Below, piece after piece: positions 44,421 to 51,965 of a stretch of 64,000 nucleotides of DNA (position 1 is its first letter; the number at the start of each line of letters is the position of its first letter). Position numbers and translations under genes: made by a program. Source of the DNA: DASRHT01 sp035293765. GTDB taxonomy: Bacteria; Chloroflexota; Ktedonobacteria; Ktedonobacterales; Ktedonobacteraceae. Under the pieces are notes generated by a model. That model ran no database searches, was not told where the DNA came from, and worked only from the letters and a program-made list of their open reading frames with translations. Where the stretch lies: positions 1-64,000 of the forward strand of contig DATGMF010000031.1 in the NCBI GenBank assembly GCA_035293765.1, in the 5' to 3' direction.

Positions 44421-45077
44421 TTAAAGCTCGATATCATCGAGTGAAATAATGCCGCGTTTAAGGGCGTAAATCACCGCCTGGGTGCGGTGGGCCAGGTGTA
44501 GTTTCGCCAGGATATTGCCGACGTGGGTCTTGACCGTTTCAGGGCTGACCATCATCGTCTCCGCGATCTCACGATTGGTGTGGCCGAGCGCCAGTTGTCG
44601 TAGCACATCCTGCTCTCGCTCAGAAAGTGCAACCTCCGGCTGCCCCCCGCGTGAGAGCTCCTGTAGCACGGTGCTGGCAACGGCGGGATCGAGCAGGGAT
44701 TGACCGTGGGCGGCGGCACGAACGGCGGCAAGCAAGAGATCAGGGGCGGCATCTTTGCGCACGTAGCCAATGGCTCCCGCTCGCAACGCCGCGACCACCC
44801 GCGCGTCGTCGGTATAGCTGGTCAGGGCCACGATCTGCGTATGCGGCGTGAGTTGACGCACGCGGCGAATAGTTTCGATGCCATCCATGCCGCCCGGCAT
44901 CAGCAGATCCATCACCACAACGTCCGGTAGCCATAATTCGATATGGCGCAGCGCCTCTTCGCCGCTGGATGCCTCGCCGATCACTGCCAGATCAGGAAAG
45001 GACTCCAGATATATGCGTAACCCCTGGCGCACCACGCGATGATCATCGACCAGTGCCACACGAATGCGCTCCCTCAT
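44421..45077 (-). CDS. NarL/LuxR-family response regulator
   Basis: The start ATG 45077 overlaps the kinase stop (ATGA) and has AGGGGGTGTT upstream; 218 residues. Receiver domain: VALVDDHRVVRQGL, phospho-acceptor Asp57 in VVMDLLMPG, the Thr/Ser in ALTSY and the Lys in VRKDAA. C-terminal LuxR helix-turn-helix: LSEREQDVLRQLALGHTNREIAE..SPETVKTHVGNILAKL. It binds DNA when phosphorylated by the adjacent kinase and likely controls the downstream propeller/ABC genes. Confidence 0.95.
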   Translation of the reverse strand: MRERIRVALVDDHRVVRQGLRIYLESFPDLAVIGEASSGEEALRHIELWLPDVVVMDLLMPGGMDGIETIRRVRQLTPHTQIVALTSYTDDARVVAALRAGAIGYVRKDAAPDLLLAAVRAAAHGQSLLDPAVASTVLQELSRGGQPEVALSEREQDVLRQLALGHTNREIAETMMVSPETVKTHVGNILAKLHLAHRTQAVIYALKRGIISLDDIEL

Positions 45078-46825
45078 ACAACACCCCCTTTCTGATCCTG
45101 GCCGGCACCTTCGTTTAGTACGCTCAGCCTGCGTTGCCATTGGATAACACGGAAAGACTTCATGAGTAGAGCGAGGAGCCAGATCGCGAGTATAGCAAAG
45201 CTCATCTCCCGTAACAACTCATCTGCCGGGATAACAGAAAATACGTTCAGGTAGATAATTGCAAGACCGAACATGACGAGCCACACGATCCAATCGACGA
45301 TAATTTGCTGCAACTGACGCTGGACCTGCTCTTGTAACGCCGCATGCGACAGGACCTTGCTATGGCGGTTAAGGTTGCGAGCATATTCTATATAAGCGAG
45401 GCCAATGGCGATAATCCAGGCAATGAGAAAAGATAGGGTAATCCATGTACTGAAAAGGCCAGGCTGCAATCTTTCATTGTGAAAAGCAAATAAAAGGTAA
45501 CCGGCATAAAACATTATCAGTAGCAGGATGCTGGCGAGTAAATAGTAGCTCTGCGCCAATAAGAGAAGGTGCTGCTCCTGTTGTCGTCCAACGTGCAGTG
45601 AAATCTGGAAGCGATACTGTTGCGCCCAGAGCCAGGAGATAAGGGCTACAATGAGGCAAAGGCCGACCAACCACAGCGCCACCGCAACAGGCGTGTAAAG
45701 CAAGATGAATGCCGCAGCCAGCTCTATGCTATACATACCGACGCGCAAAGTGGAGCGCGTTTTGCGGACTGCGCTTGTCAATTCGTGGTTGGTATGTTCG
45801 CGCGTTTGTAGCTCTGGCTTGACGAGTGGGATGCACAGGTGGAGCGTTGTGCCATGGTCCGGCATGCTCCAGAGCGAGAGCGTTCCGCCCAGCTCCTCGA
45901 CGCGTTCGCGCACATTGGATAGTCCCATCCCGCCATAGCTGCCGGGATGCTCGTTCGCCTGGGCCAGTTCAAAGCCCTGCCCATTATCGCCAATCTCCAG
46001 CAATAACGCATCTCCCTGCCGTTGTATGCTGAGCCAGACCTGCGTGGCGCGAGCATGACGCGCGATATTGGCAAATCCTTCCTGCACAATGCGAAAGATC
46101 ATCTCCTGCGTCCCGACCGGCAGCAATTCGTCGGCTGGCAGCGCGCCCAGCTCGGTTGTAATCTGCACGCCGGTGCGATAGCTCAGGGCCTGGCATTGCA
46201 GGCGCAACGATTCAAGCAGCCCGATGTTCTCCAGTGCGCCTGGCCGCAATTGTTGCAGCAGAGCCTGCATCTCGACCTGAGCCTCCTGCGCGGTTCGCTC
46301 AATGTTCTCAATGAGCTGGCGCACACTGGCGAGATTATCTTCCCAGCGCGCTCTGGCTGCCGCTGCGCTGACGGCAATGCTGAAGATTTGTTGCTTGATC
46401 GAGTCGTGCAGGTCGCGTGCGAGCCGATTGCGCTCCTCCTGCGCCGCCGCTCTGCTCACCTGTTGCAGCAATTGGTCGCGATACGTATTATTGCGCAGCT
46501 CCACCTGTATCTGTTGCCCGCTTTGTTGATCGATCATTTTCACGAAGGTAAAGAGATACGCCAGGGGCCAGTGCAGGCGTAAGGCATCAGGCTCAACAGG
46601 CATATTGCGCGCAAGGCGGGCAAGCATGATTTCAAGGGTATAGAAGTTGTAGGGAATATTGAGCAGCAGCAAAAAACTGAGCAGGCATGCGCCAAGAACG
46701 AAAAGCCATTGCCCGCCGGAAATTATGGCGACAAGCACAATCAGGCTGTGGCAAAGCAGCAATTGCAACACAAGCCCGTGCCGTACAACGCCAGCTTTGA
46801 ACACTTTTAGCGGGATGCTTGCCAT
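45074..46825 (-). CDS. Sensor histidine kinase with a C-terminal membrane domain
   Basis: A 583-residue protein. Two TM helices (about 17-60), then the HisKA_3 dimerisation motif EERNRLARDLHDSIKQQ (His140) and an HATPase_c domain (EGFANIARHARAT N-box, IGDNGQGF G1, GGMGLSNVRER G2, GTTLHLCIP). Most NarL-type kinases end here, but this one continues with about 200 residues holding some six further TM helices (about 360-565). This unusual tail could bind the transporter or sense the membrane. Translation is coupled to the regulator gene by a 4-bp overlap. Confidence 0.9.
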   Translation of the reverse strand: MASIPLKVFKAGVVRHGLVLQLLLCHSLIVLVAIISGGQWLFVLGACLLSFLLLLNIPYNFYTLEIMLARLARNMPVEPDALRLHWPLAYLFTFVKMIDQQSGQQIQVELRNNTYRDQLLQQVSRAAAQEERNRLARDLHDSIKQQIFSIAVSAAAARARWEDNLASVRQLIENIERTAQEAQVEMQALLQQLRPGALENIGLLESLRLQCQALSYRTGVQITTELGALPADELLPVGTQEMIFRIVQEGFANIARHARATQVWLSIQRQGDALLLEIGDNGQGFELAQANEHPGSYGGMGLSNVRERVEELGGTLSLWSMPDHGTTLHLCIPLVKPELQTREHTNHELTSAVRKTRSTLRVGMYSIELAAAFILLYTPVAVALWLVGLCLIVALISWLWAQQYRFQISLHVGRQQEQHLLLLAQSYYLLASILLLIMFYAGYLLFAFHNERLQPGLFSTWITLSFLIAWIIAIGLAYIEYARNLNRHSKVLSHAALQEQVQRQLQQIIVDWIVWLVMFGLAIIYLNVFSVIPADELLREMSFAILAIWLLALLMKSFRVIQWQRRLSVLNEGAGQDQKGGVV

Positions 46826-46994
46826 ACGCCAGTCCTTTCAATGGGTAACGCGCTGTGGAAAAACTGTTGCCATCGTCCTTGCGACGATCATATGCACAGT
46901 ATAAGCTGAAGTTACCGATTCGCAAACACCCGATCAGGTACATCTCTTTCCCCCATCTGGGGGAATACTGGCGACAATGGATATGGTACTTATT

Positions 46995-48359
46995 TCATGA
47001 CTTGCTAATCCGATTGCCGAGCGTAAAGAGCAGCAACCCGAACCATGCCATACCCAGACCGCCCTCGATGGTCGATAGCACGTCTCCCACGACAGAATCC
47101 TGAGCGGTATGAATGGTGTTTAAGCTCATGGTGAGGAATGTTGAGATGCTGTATATCAATGCTTCTACGTATGGTTGTAAAGATGATGCAGGCGGTATCG
47201 TGGCAACGAGCAGCCCGCTGGCGTTGAAAATAATGGCGAAAATGGCTACAACCAGTACTCCCCACGCGATAACGTGTGATGGCAATTCGCCAAATCCGCT
47301 GACGCCATCGGCTATCCAGGACGCGAGCCAGAAGAACGTATATTTGGGAAAGAACCAGAATGGCTTGACTCTTTGGTGCCACCACCACTGGACCCAGGAA
47401 ATTTCGGTTTCCGGCGTTTCATCGTTTGCATAATATTTCCAGGCATGCCAGGGTGCAAACGTCTTGCGTTTGTAACGACGCTCTTGAATATAGGCCCATC
47501 GGGCGTCTCCATAGCGCCCGATGCCATCAAAGTTGGCTTTAAGCGTATCATAAATTTCCCAGGTGTTCATTAGCTGGCCCTGCGCCTCTTCATAGAAGGA
47601 GCCTGAAAGAGACCTGCGTGACAGTTTTGTCCGGTCAAAATTTGTCAGAAGGAGTTTGCAGCCCTTCAGGATGGCCTGGCGCAGATCGGTGCGCTCAAGA
47701 TCGGCGGCTATCAGGCTTGCATCGCGTAGATCGCAGCCCAGTAGCGAGCCTTTCTGCAAATCGGCTTTCTGGAAATCGGCCTCGACAAAGTAGCTTTCCT
47801 CTATGATGGATGTGTGTAAGTCGGCGCGTGCGAAGTCGGCCTGGCTTGCATTCGTCTTTAATATGCGGCAACCGATGAGCCTGGCATCCTGGAACACTGT
47901 TTCCCGCAGATCGGCTGCATTGAAAAAAGCGGCGGTCAGGTTGGCCTCGGAGAAATCCGCTTTCCGCAAGTCTGACTGTAGAAAATAGGTCCCCTCAAGA
48001 TCTGCTGCTTCGAGCTTCGCACCCTGGAGTTGGGCATGACTGAACAGGCATTCGCGGAGATTGGCTTTACTCAGATCGGCGCCGTTCAGTTTAGTTTGCA
48101 CAAAATGCTTGCCTGCTAAGTCAACCCCTGCCAGTGACAGACCTGACAGGTCATAATACGATAGATTAGATAGTTCTCTATTCCGCAGCCGATAGTCAAG
48201 CTCTTTTTGGGTCAGTGGTATCAGTACAGTGTTTTCGGATGTGTCTCTATGCTCTATGGGCGCGGCATGAACCGGGCAGGATGTTTGTCCGTTAGCAAGC
48301 CCCCTACCGCATACCTGTTGCCCCACCATTGCTGAACACGTTTGCTTTTTCAATAGCAT
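46995..48359 (-). CDS. Pentapeptide-repeat protein with ion-channel-like membrane tail
   Basis: A 454-residue protein. N terminus with cysteines (QTCSAM.., QQVCGRG, TSCPVH) that could bind zinc. Residues about 65-255 are pentapeptide repeats of the A(D/N)Lxx type, for example GADLSKANLRE. Two C-terminal TM helices (about 345-375 and 425-448) flank a pore-helix-like stretch (YSISTFLTMSLNTIHTAQD). Related pentapeptide proteins end in a two-TM potassium channel with TxGYG; here the filter is not recognisable. It is probably membrane-bound with the repeat rod in the cytoplasm. Starts 21 bp after the HEAT-repeat gene. Confidence 0.83.
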   Translation of the reverse strand: MLLKKQTCSAMVGQQVCGRGLANGQTSCPVHAAPIEHRDTSENTVLIPLTQKELDYRLRNRELSNLSYYDLSGLSLAGVDLAGKHFVQTKLNGADLSKANLRECLFSHAQLQGAKLEAADLEGTYFLQSDLRKADFSEANLTAAFFNAADLRETVFQDARLIGCRILKTNASQADFARADLHTSIIEESYFVEADFQKADLQKGSLLGCDLRDASLIAADLERTDLRQAILKGCKLLLTNFDRTKLSRRSLSGSFYEEAQGQLMNTWEIYDTLKANFDGIGRYGDARWAYIQERRYKRKTFAPWHAWKYYANDETPETEISWVQWWWHQRVKPFWFFPKYTFFWLASWIADGVSGFGELPSHVIAWGVLVVAIFAIIFNASGLLVATIPPASSLQPYVEALIYSISTFLTMSLNTIHTAQDSVVGDVLSTIEGGLGMAWFGLLLFTLGNRISKS

Positions 48360-48380
48360 CCCCCAAAGTGTTTGTGCTGA

Positions 48381-51059
48381 TCAGCTTCCCCCGATTCTGC
48401 GGATACGTTCCTCTACCTCTTGCAGCCTGCTCTGCACTCGGCGTATGTCGCGCTGGATGCCGAAATCGTCGATGCGTCCCGTTTGCCTGGCCGCTGCCTG
48501 GAGTTGCTGCAATTCCTCGCGGAGCTGGGCAAGTTCCCTCTGCGAAGCCTGGAGAGAGGCGAGCTTCTTTTGCCGGTCCCCGCTGATATCTTGCTCAGGA
48601 TCATGAATCTTTACATAACATATGTAGACTCTGTGGTTAGAGTCGGCGGGCTGGCTACAACCCGAGTTCTGAAAGTCGAGGGAAAATCTGAAGTGAATAG
48701 CGGCGGCAGTTGGAGCCTGCATGCCATAGTCGATCGGCGGCACGTTATAGGTGCTTTCATGGACTGGTACCTCTTCCACCGTGGCGGTAGTGCCAGGCGG
48801 AGGGTTCAAATCGCGAAAGATCAGGCGATCATTCTTGGTTCGTTTTTGCACATAGACAATCGGCTCAAAGACCAGGCGAATAGTCGAAGGGAAGATAAAG
48901 GGATTTTGTTGACTCCCATCGCCGGATAAGCTCCCTGGGAGGCGGAGCGAGAGCGTGGCGTGCCCAAACGAAATGATCGGGCAGTCGATGCCCGGCATCG
49001 CGAGCGACATTGTGTAGTAAATTTCCTTCACCAGGAAGACGAAGGTGTATAACTCGCCCGTGATATCTTCCGTCGATAGCTGCTTGATCTTGTCTGCGGT
49101 CTGTGTGGTGGCCTCGCGGAGGTTCTGGCTCGTTTTGTGCATGGCTTTCGAACGCGTGCGCGCCGTATAAGAGGAAAGCAGTTGGACAAGGTCAACCACA
49201 CGCGCGAAGGCGACGGTTTTTGCTTCACGGGCATATTCGGTATTACTCAACCATAGTCGAATGACGGCATTGCCTAAGATAGCCAGCGTTCTGAAGCTAA
49301 TCACCAGATTCTGCTCGGCAGGAGTCAAGCGCTTGCCGGTACTTCCCATGTCGGCTATATCGACAAGATTGTACTGCTTATGGGCCTCGTTGAATTCATC
49401 GGCGACCCGTTTATGGTCCTCTTCGGTCAAGGCGTGCCACCATTGGGACGTTGCCTGCAACATGTGCCACCGTCCATAGGCCATTGTGATGCGAAACTCT
49501 ATCCCTACCCGCACCTTCTCGGATTGCGCTTGAAAAGCATCCAGCTTATGCACTTCCTCAAAAAGACGAATGGTCTCTTCTAGAGTGGCAATTGCCTCGC
49601 CCATCTGCCCGTGAGAGGCGTAATGCTCCACACTCTCGTATTTACTGATCGCCGCATAGTACTTGCTGCGCCAGGGGATGGAGGCGAAGGCAAGGCTGGC
49701 GTGGGCATAGTAATCTGAAGCCAGCTCTGATAGTTCCAGGTGCGTTGCCAGTTCGGCGCCATATTCCAGGTACCAGTTGTAAAAAGCTGATGCTGGATAT
49801 TCGGTCTCTCTTGGCAGGGATAAGTTCTCCCACAGATAGGTCTCAATCTCATCTATCAGCTCTGGGGACTTATAGAGCTGATCCGCGAGCTTGCTGAGGG
49901 AGAGGGCCACATTGCTTTTTATCTCGGCGGATATGTCTGGCCGCAGATTAGCGCACAAGGCAGGAAGGCAATCGGCTCCCATTGGGCCAAGCGTGCCGAA
50001 TGTGTAGGCAGCGTAATCGCGAATCCCTGGATCTCCTTCGAGCAGGAGTTGACACAGGACAGGAGTAAGCTTCTTGATGAAGCCAGTCTGGCGCGAAAGG
50101 GTCGTCTCACCTCTTCTTCCCAGACCTAGGAGCGCGCCGCGCCGCACTACCAGCGACTGATCATTGCAAAGGGCGGAGAACAAATGCTGAATCACGCCGG
50201 GATCGTTCGTACGTCCCAGCGCAATGGCCGCAGCCCAGCGCGCATCGTCGCTTGGGTCCTGCTCAAGCGTATGCATAAGCTGCTTGATAGCCGCAGCGTT
50301 GTAGAAGTATCCCAGGTCCTCTGCTGCGTAGATCCTCACCTCGTCAACAGGATCATTTGAAGCTTGAATCAGCCCATCAATGCAGCGCGTGCCGAGTTCT
50401 GACTCCTCGCCGACCTCCTTAATCACCAACTCCATCCCACGGAAGCGCAAAGAGGCGGTAATGCGCACACCGGGGTCAGGGTCTTGCAGCAGGGTTAAAA
50501 GCGGCTCAAGTACTTCGGGTATCTCGATTAACCCGAGCAGCTCCCCTATCTCACGCTTCAGGGCCGCGTCATCGGTGCCGAGATAGCGAGAAAGATAGTG
50601 GATGATCTTCCGCTTCGATTCAAGCGGGAAGCGACCAAGCCTGATGCCAAACTTTAGCCGTTGGGCTATATCGGCTCGCCGGTCCGGCTGCTTATCTAGC
50701 TCGTCCAGGAGGGTGTCCAGATCGTCATCCTGACACAGGGGACCGATAAAGTCTGGCGGCAGGTTGAAGAATGTCACATGCTCGCTGGCGATAGGACGGG
50801 TTGCGTTTGAGCCTCCGACCTGGTAAGTTATGCCATCGCTGGTCTGCACCACAATGAAGCGCCGGTACCCTTGCCATAATGTATCTACAACCTTACCACT
50901 GAAATCAATAGGAGTAATCGTGATAGGCTCTCTGCCAACGATAGTGACTTGAGGAACTATTCCTCTGGCAATCAGGTCCTGCGCGAAGCGCGTAAACCTA
51001 TCACTTTCCCAGCCCGTGAAGGGCAAAATAGTCGTGGTCTGCGAGTTTTGATCCGTCAT
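48381..51059 (-). CDS. Large HEAT-repeat scaffold protein, unknown function
   Basis: 892 residues; ATG 51059 has AGAGGCG. Residues about 1-115 form a small N-terminal beta-rich domain. About 120-400 are HEAT repeats (VLEPLLTLLQDPDPGVRITAS, DPSDDARWAAAIALGRTNDPGVI, LLEGDPGIRDYAAYTFGTLG, each quoted in part here). About 410-680 are long TPR-like or helical hairpins, followed by a beta-rich domain (about 700-825) and a C-terminal coiled coil (about 840-890). No catalytic motif and no TM. It looks like a protein-interaction platform. It is cotranscribed with AroE-like (52 bp) upstream and the pentapeptide channel-like gene (21 bp) downstream. Confidence 0.82.
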   Translation of the reverse strand: MTDQNSQTTTILPFTGWESDRFTRFAQDLIARGIVPQVTIVGREPITITPIDFSGKVVDTLWQGYRRFIVVQTSDGITYQVGGSNATRPIASEHVTFFNLPPDFIGPLCQDDDLDTLLDELDKQPDRRADIAQRLKFGIRLGRFPLESKRKIIHYLSRYLGTDDAALKREIGELLGLIEIPEVLEPLLTLLQDPDPGVRITASLRFRGMELVIKEVGEESELGTRCIDGLIQASNDPVDEVRIYAAEDLGYFYNAAAIKQLMHTLEQDPSDDARWAAAIALGRTNDPGVIQHLFSALCNDQSLVVRRGALLGLGRRGETTLSRQTGFIKKLTPVLCQLLLEGDPGIRDYAAYTFGTLGPMGADCLPALCANLRPDISAEIKSNVALSLSKLADQLYKSPELIDEIETYLWENLSLPRETEYPASAFYNWYLEYGAELATHLELSELASDYYAHASLAFASIPWRSKYYAAISKYESVEHYASHGQMGEAIATLEETIRLFEEVHKLDAFQAQSEKVRVGIEFRITMAYGRWHMLQATSQWWHALTEEDHKRVADEFNEAHKQYNLVDIADMGSTGKRLTPAEQNLVISFRTLAILGNAVIRLWLSNTEYAREAKTVAFARVVDLVQLLSSYTARTRSKAMHKTSQNLREATTQTADKIKQLSTEDITGELYTFVFLVKEIYYTMSLAMPGIDCPIISFGHATLSLRLPGSLSGDGSQQNPFIFPSTIRLVFEPIVYVQKRTKNDRLIFRDLNPPPGTTATVEEVPVHESTYNVPPIDYGMQAPTAAAIHFRFSLDFQNSGCSQPADSNHRVYICYVKIHDPEQDISGDRQKKLASLQASQRELAQLREELQQLQAAARQTGRIDDFGIQRDIRRVQSRLQEVEERIRRIGGS

Positions 51060-51111
51060 AATAACGCCTCTTTAAATTTAGCATTGTGAGCTCTGCGATG
51101 GCGGCTACAGG

Positions 51112-51933
51112 TTATGACGTCAGTGAACGTAGTAATGCTGTTTCCATAACCTCGACCGGCGCTTCATGGCCGGTAAATAGCTTGAATTGGAAAGCGCCCT
51201 GCAAGACCAGCATACGCGTTCCATAAACTACCCGGCATTGCGCTTCTTTCGCCAGTTGCAGGAACAGCGTTTCCATAGGATTGAATACCACATCAAGCAC
51301 GACAGCTCCCTGCCGCAATACTGCTCGTGAGACAGGGGCATCGTTAACGTTGGGAACGAAACCCACGGACGTTGCATTAATAAGGACGTCGTACTCGGGC
51401 AGTTGTAAAAAATTGGCGGGATCGGCGGGCGTAGAGCAGCCGAAATCAGACGCTAACTTGCGCGCAGCTTCTGGACTACGATTTAGAATGGAAATCTCAG
51501 CTCCCCGCTGCTTGAGGCCATAGACAATCGCCCGGGCTACCCCTCCTGCGCCAAGCACCACCACGCGCTTTCCCTGGAGCGAAACCTGCTCCTCAAGAGC
51601 GTGGATTGCGCCGATCCAATCGGAGTTCAAGCCTTTCAACTTTCCGTTCTCATTAAGGACGGTATTCACGGCTCCGATGGCGCGCGCGGTTTCGTCAATT
51701 TCATCCAGATAGGGGATGATAGATATCTTGAGTGGTTTAGAGACACTAAAGCCGCGAATATCCAATGCGCGCATCCCGGCAAGAGCGCCCGCTAAATCAT
51801 CTACTTCAAACGCTAAATAGACATAGTTAAGCCCCAGGCGCTCAAAGCCCGCGTTATGCATAACCGGCGTCTTGGTCTGCCGGTTCGGTTTGGCTATTGA
51901 GGCACAGAGGATCGTCTGCGCATCTGGCATCAT
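51112..51933 (-). CDS. Shikimate dehydrogenase-like protein (AroE family), divergent active site
   Basis: A 273-residue protein of AroE length. The N-terminal substrate domain keeps the catalytic Lys in SVSKPLK, Asn in GAVNTV and Asp in LNSDWIGA. However, the H-S-x-S-P loop reads RQTKTPVMHN, so both shikimate-binding serines are threonines. The Rossmann domain has VVLGAGGVARAIVYGL and ILNRSPEAARKL (NADP-type Asn-Arg), and the end has QGAFQFKLFTG. It may reduce dehydroshikimate or a related compound such as aminoshikimate or quinate. Its neighbours are not aromatic-pathway genes, so a specialised role is likely. Confidence 0.82.
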   Translation of the reverse strand: MMPDAQTILCASIAKPNRQTKTPVMHNAGFERLGLNYVYLAFEVDDLAGALAGMRALDIRGFSVSKPLKISIIPYLDEIDETARAIGAVNTVLNENGKLKGLNSDWIGAIHALEEQVSLQGKRVVVLGAGGVARAIVYGLKQRGAEISILNRSPEAARKLASDFGCSTPADPANFLQLPEYDVLINATSVGFVPNVNDAPVSRAVLRQGAVVLDVVFNPMETLFLQLAKEAQCRVVYGTRMLVLQGAFQFKLFTGHEAPVEVMETALLRSLTS

Positions 51934-51965
51934 TGATCTTACCTCTCTAAGCTATTTTTTGATAA

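Noticed and set aside
48420..48929. 169-codon plus-strand frame
   Set aside because: Lies opposite the coiled-coil end of the HEAT-repeat gene; composition is that of an antisense frame.
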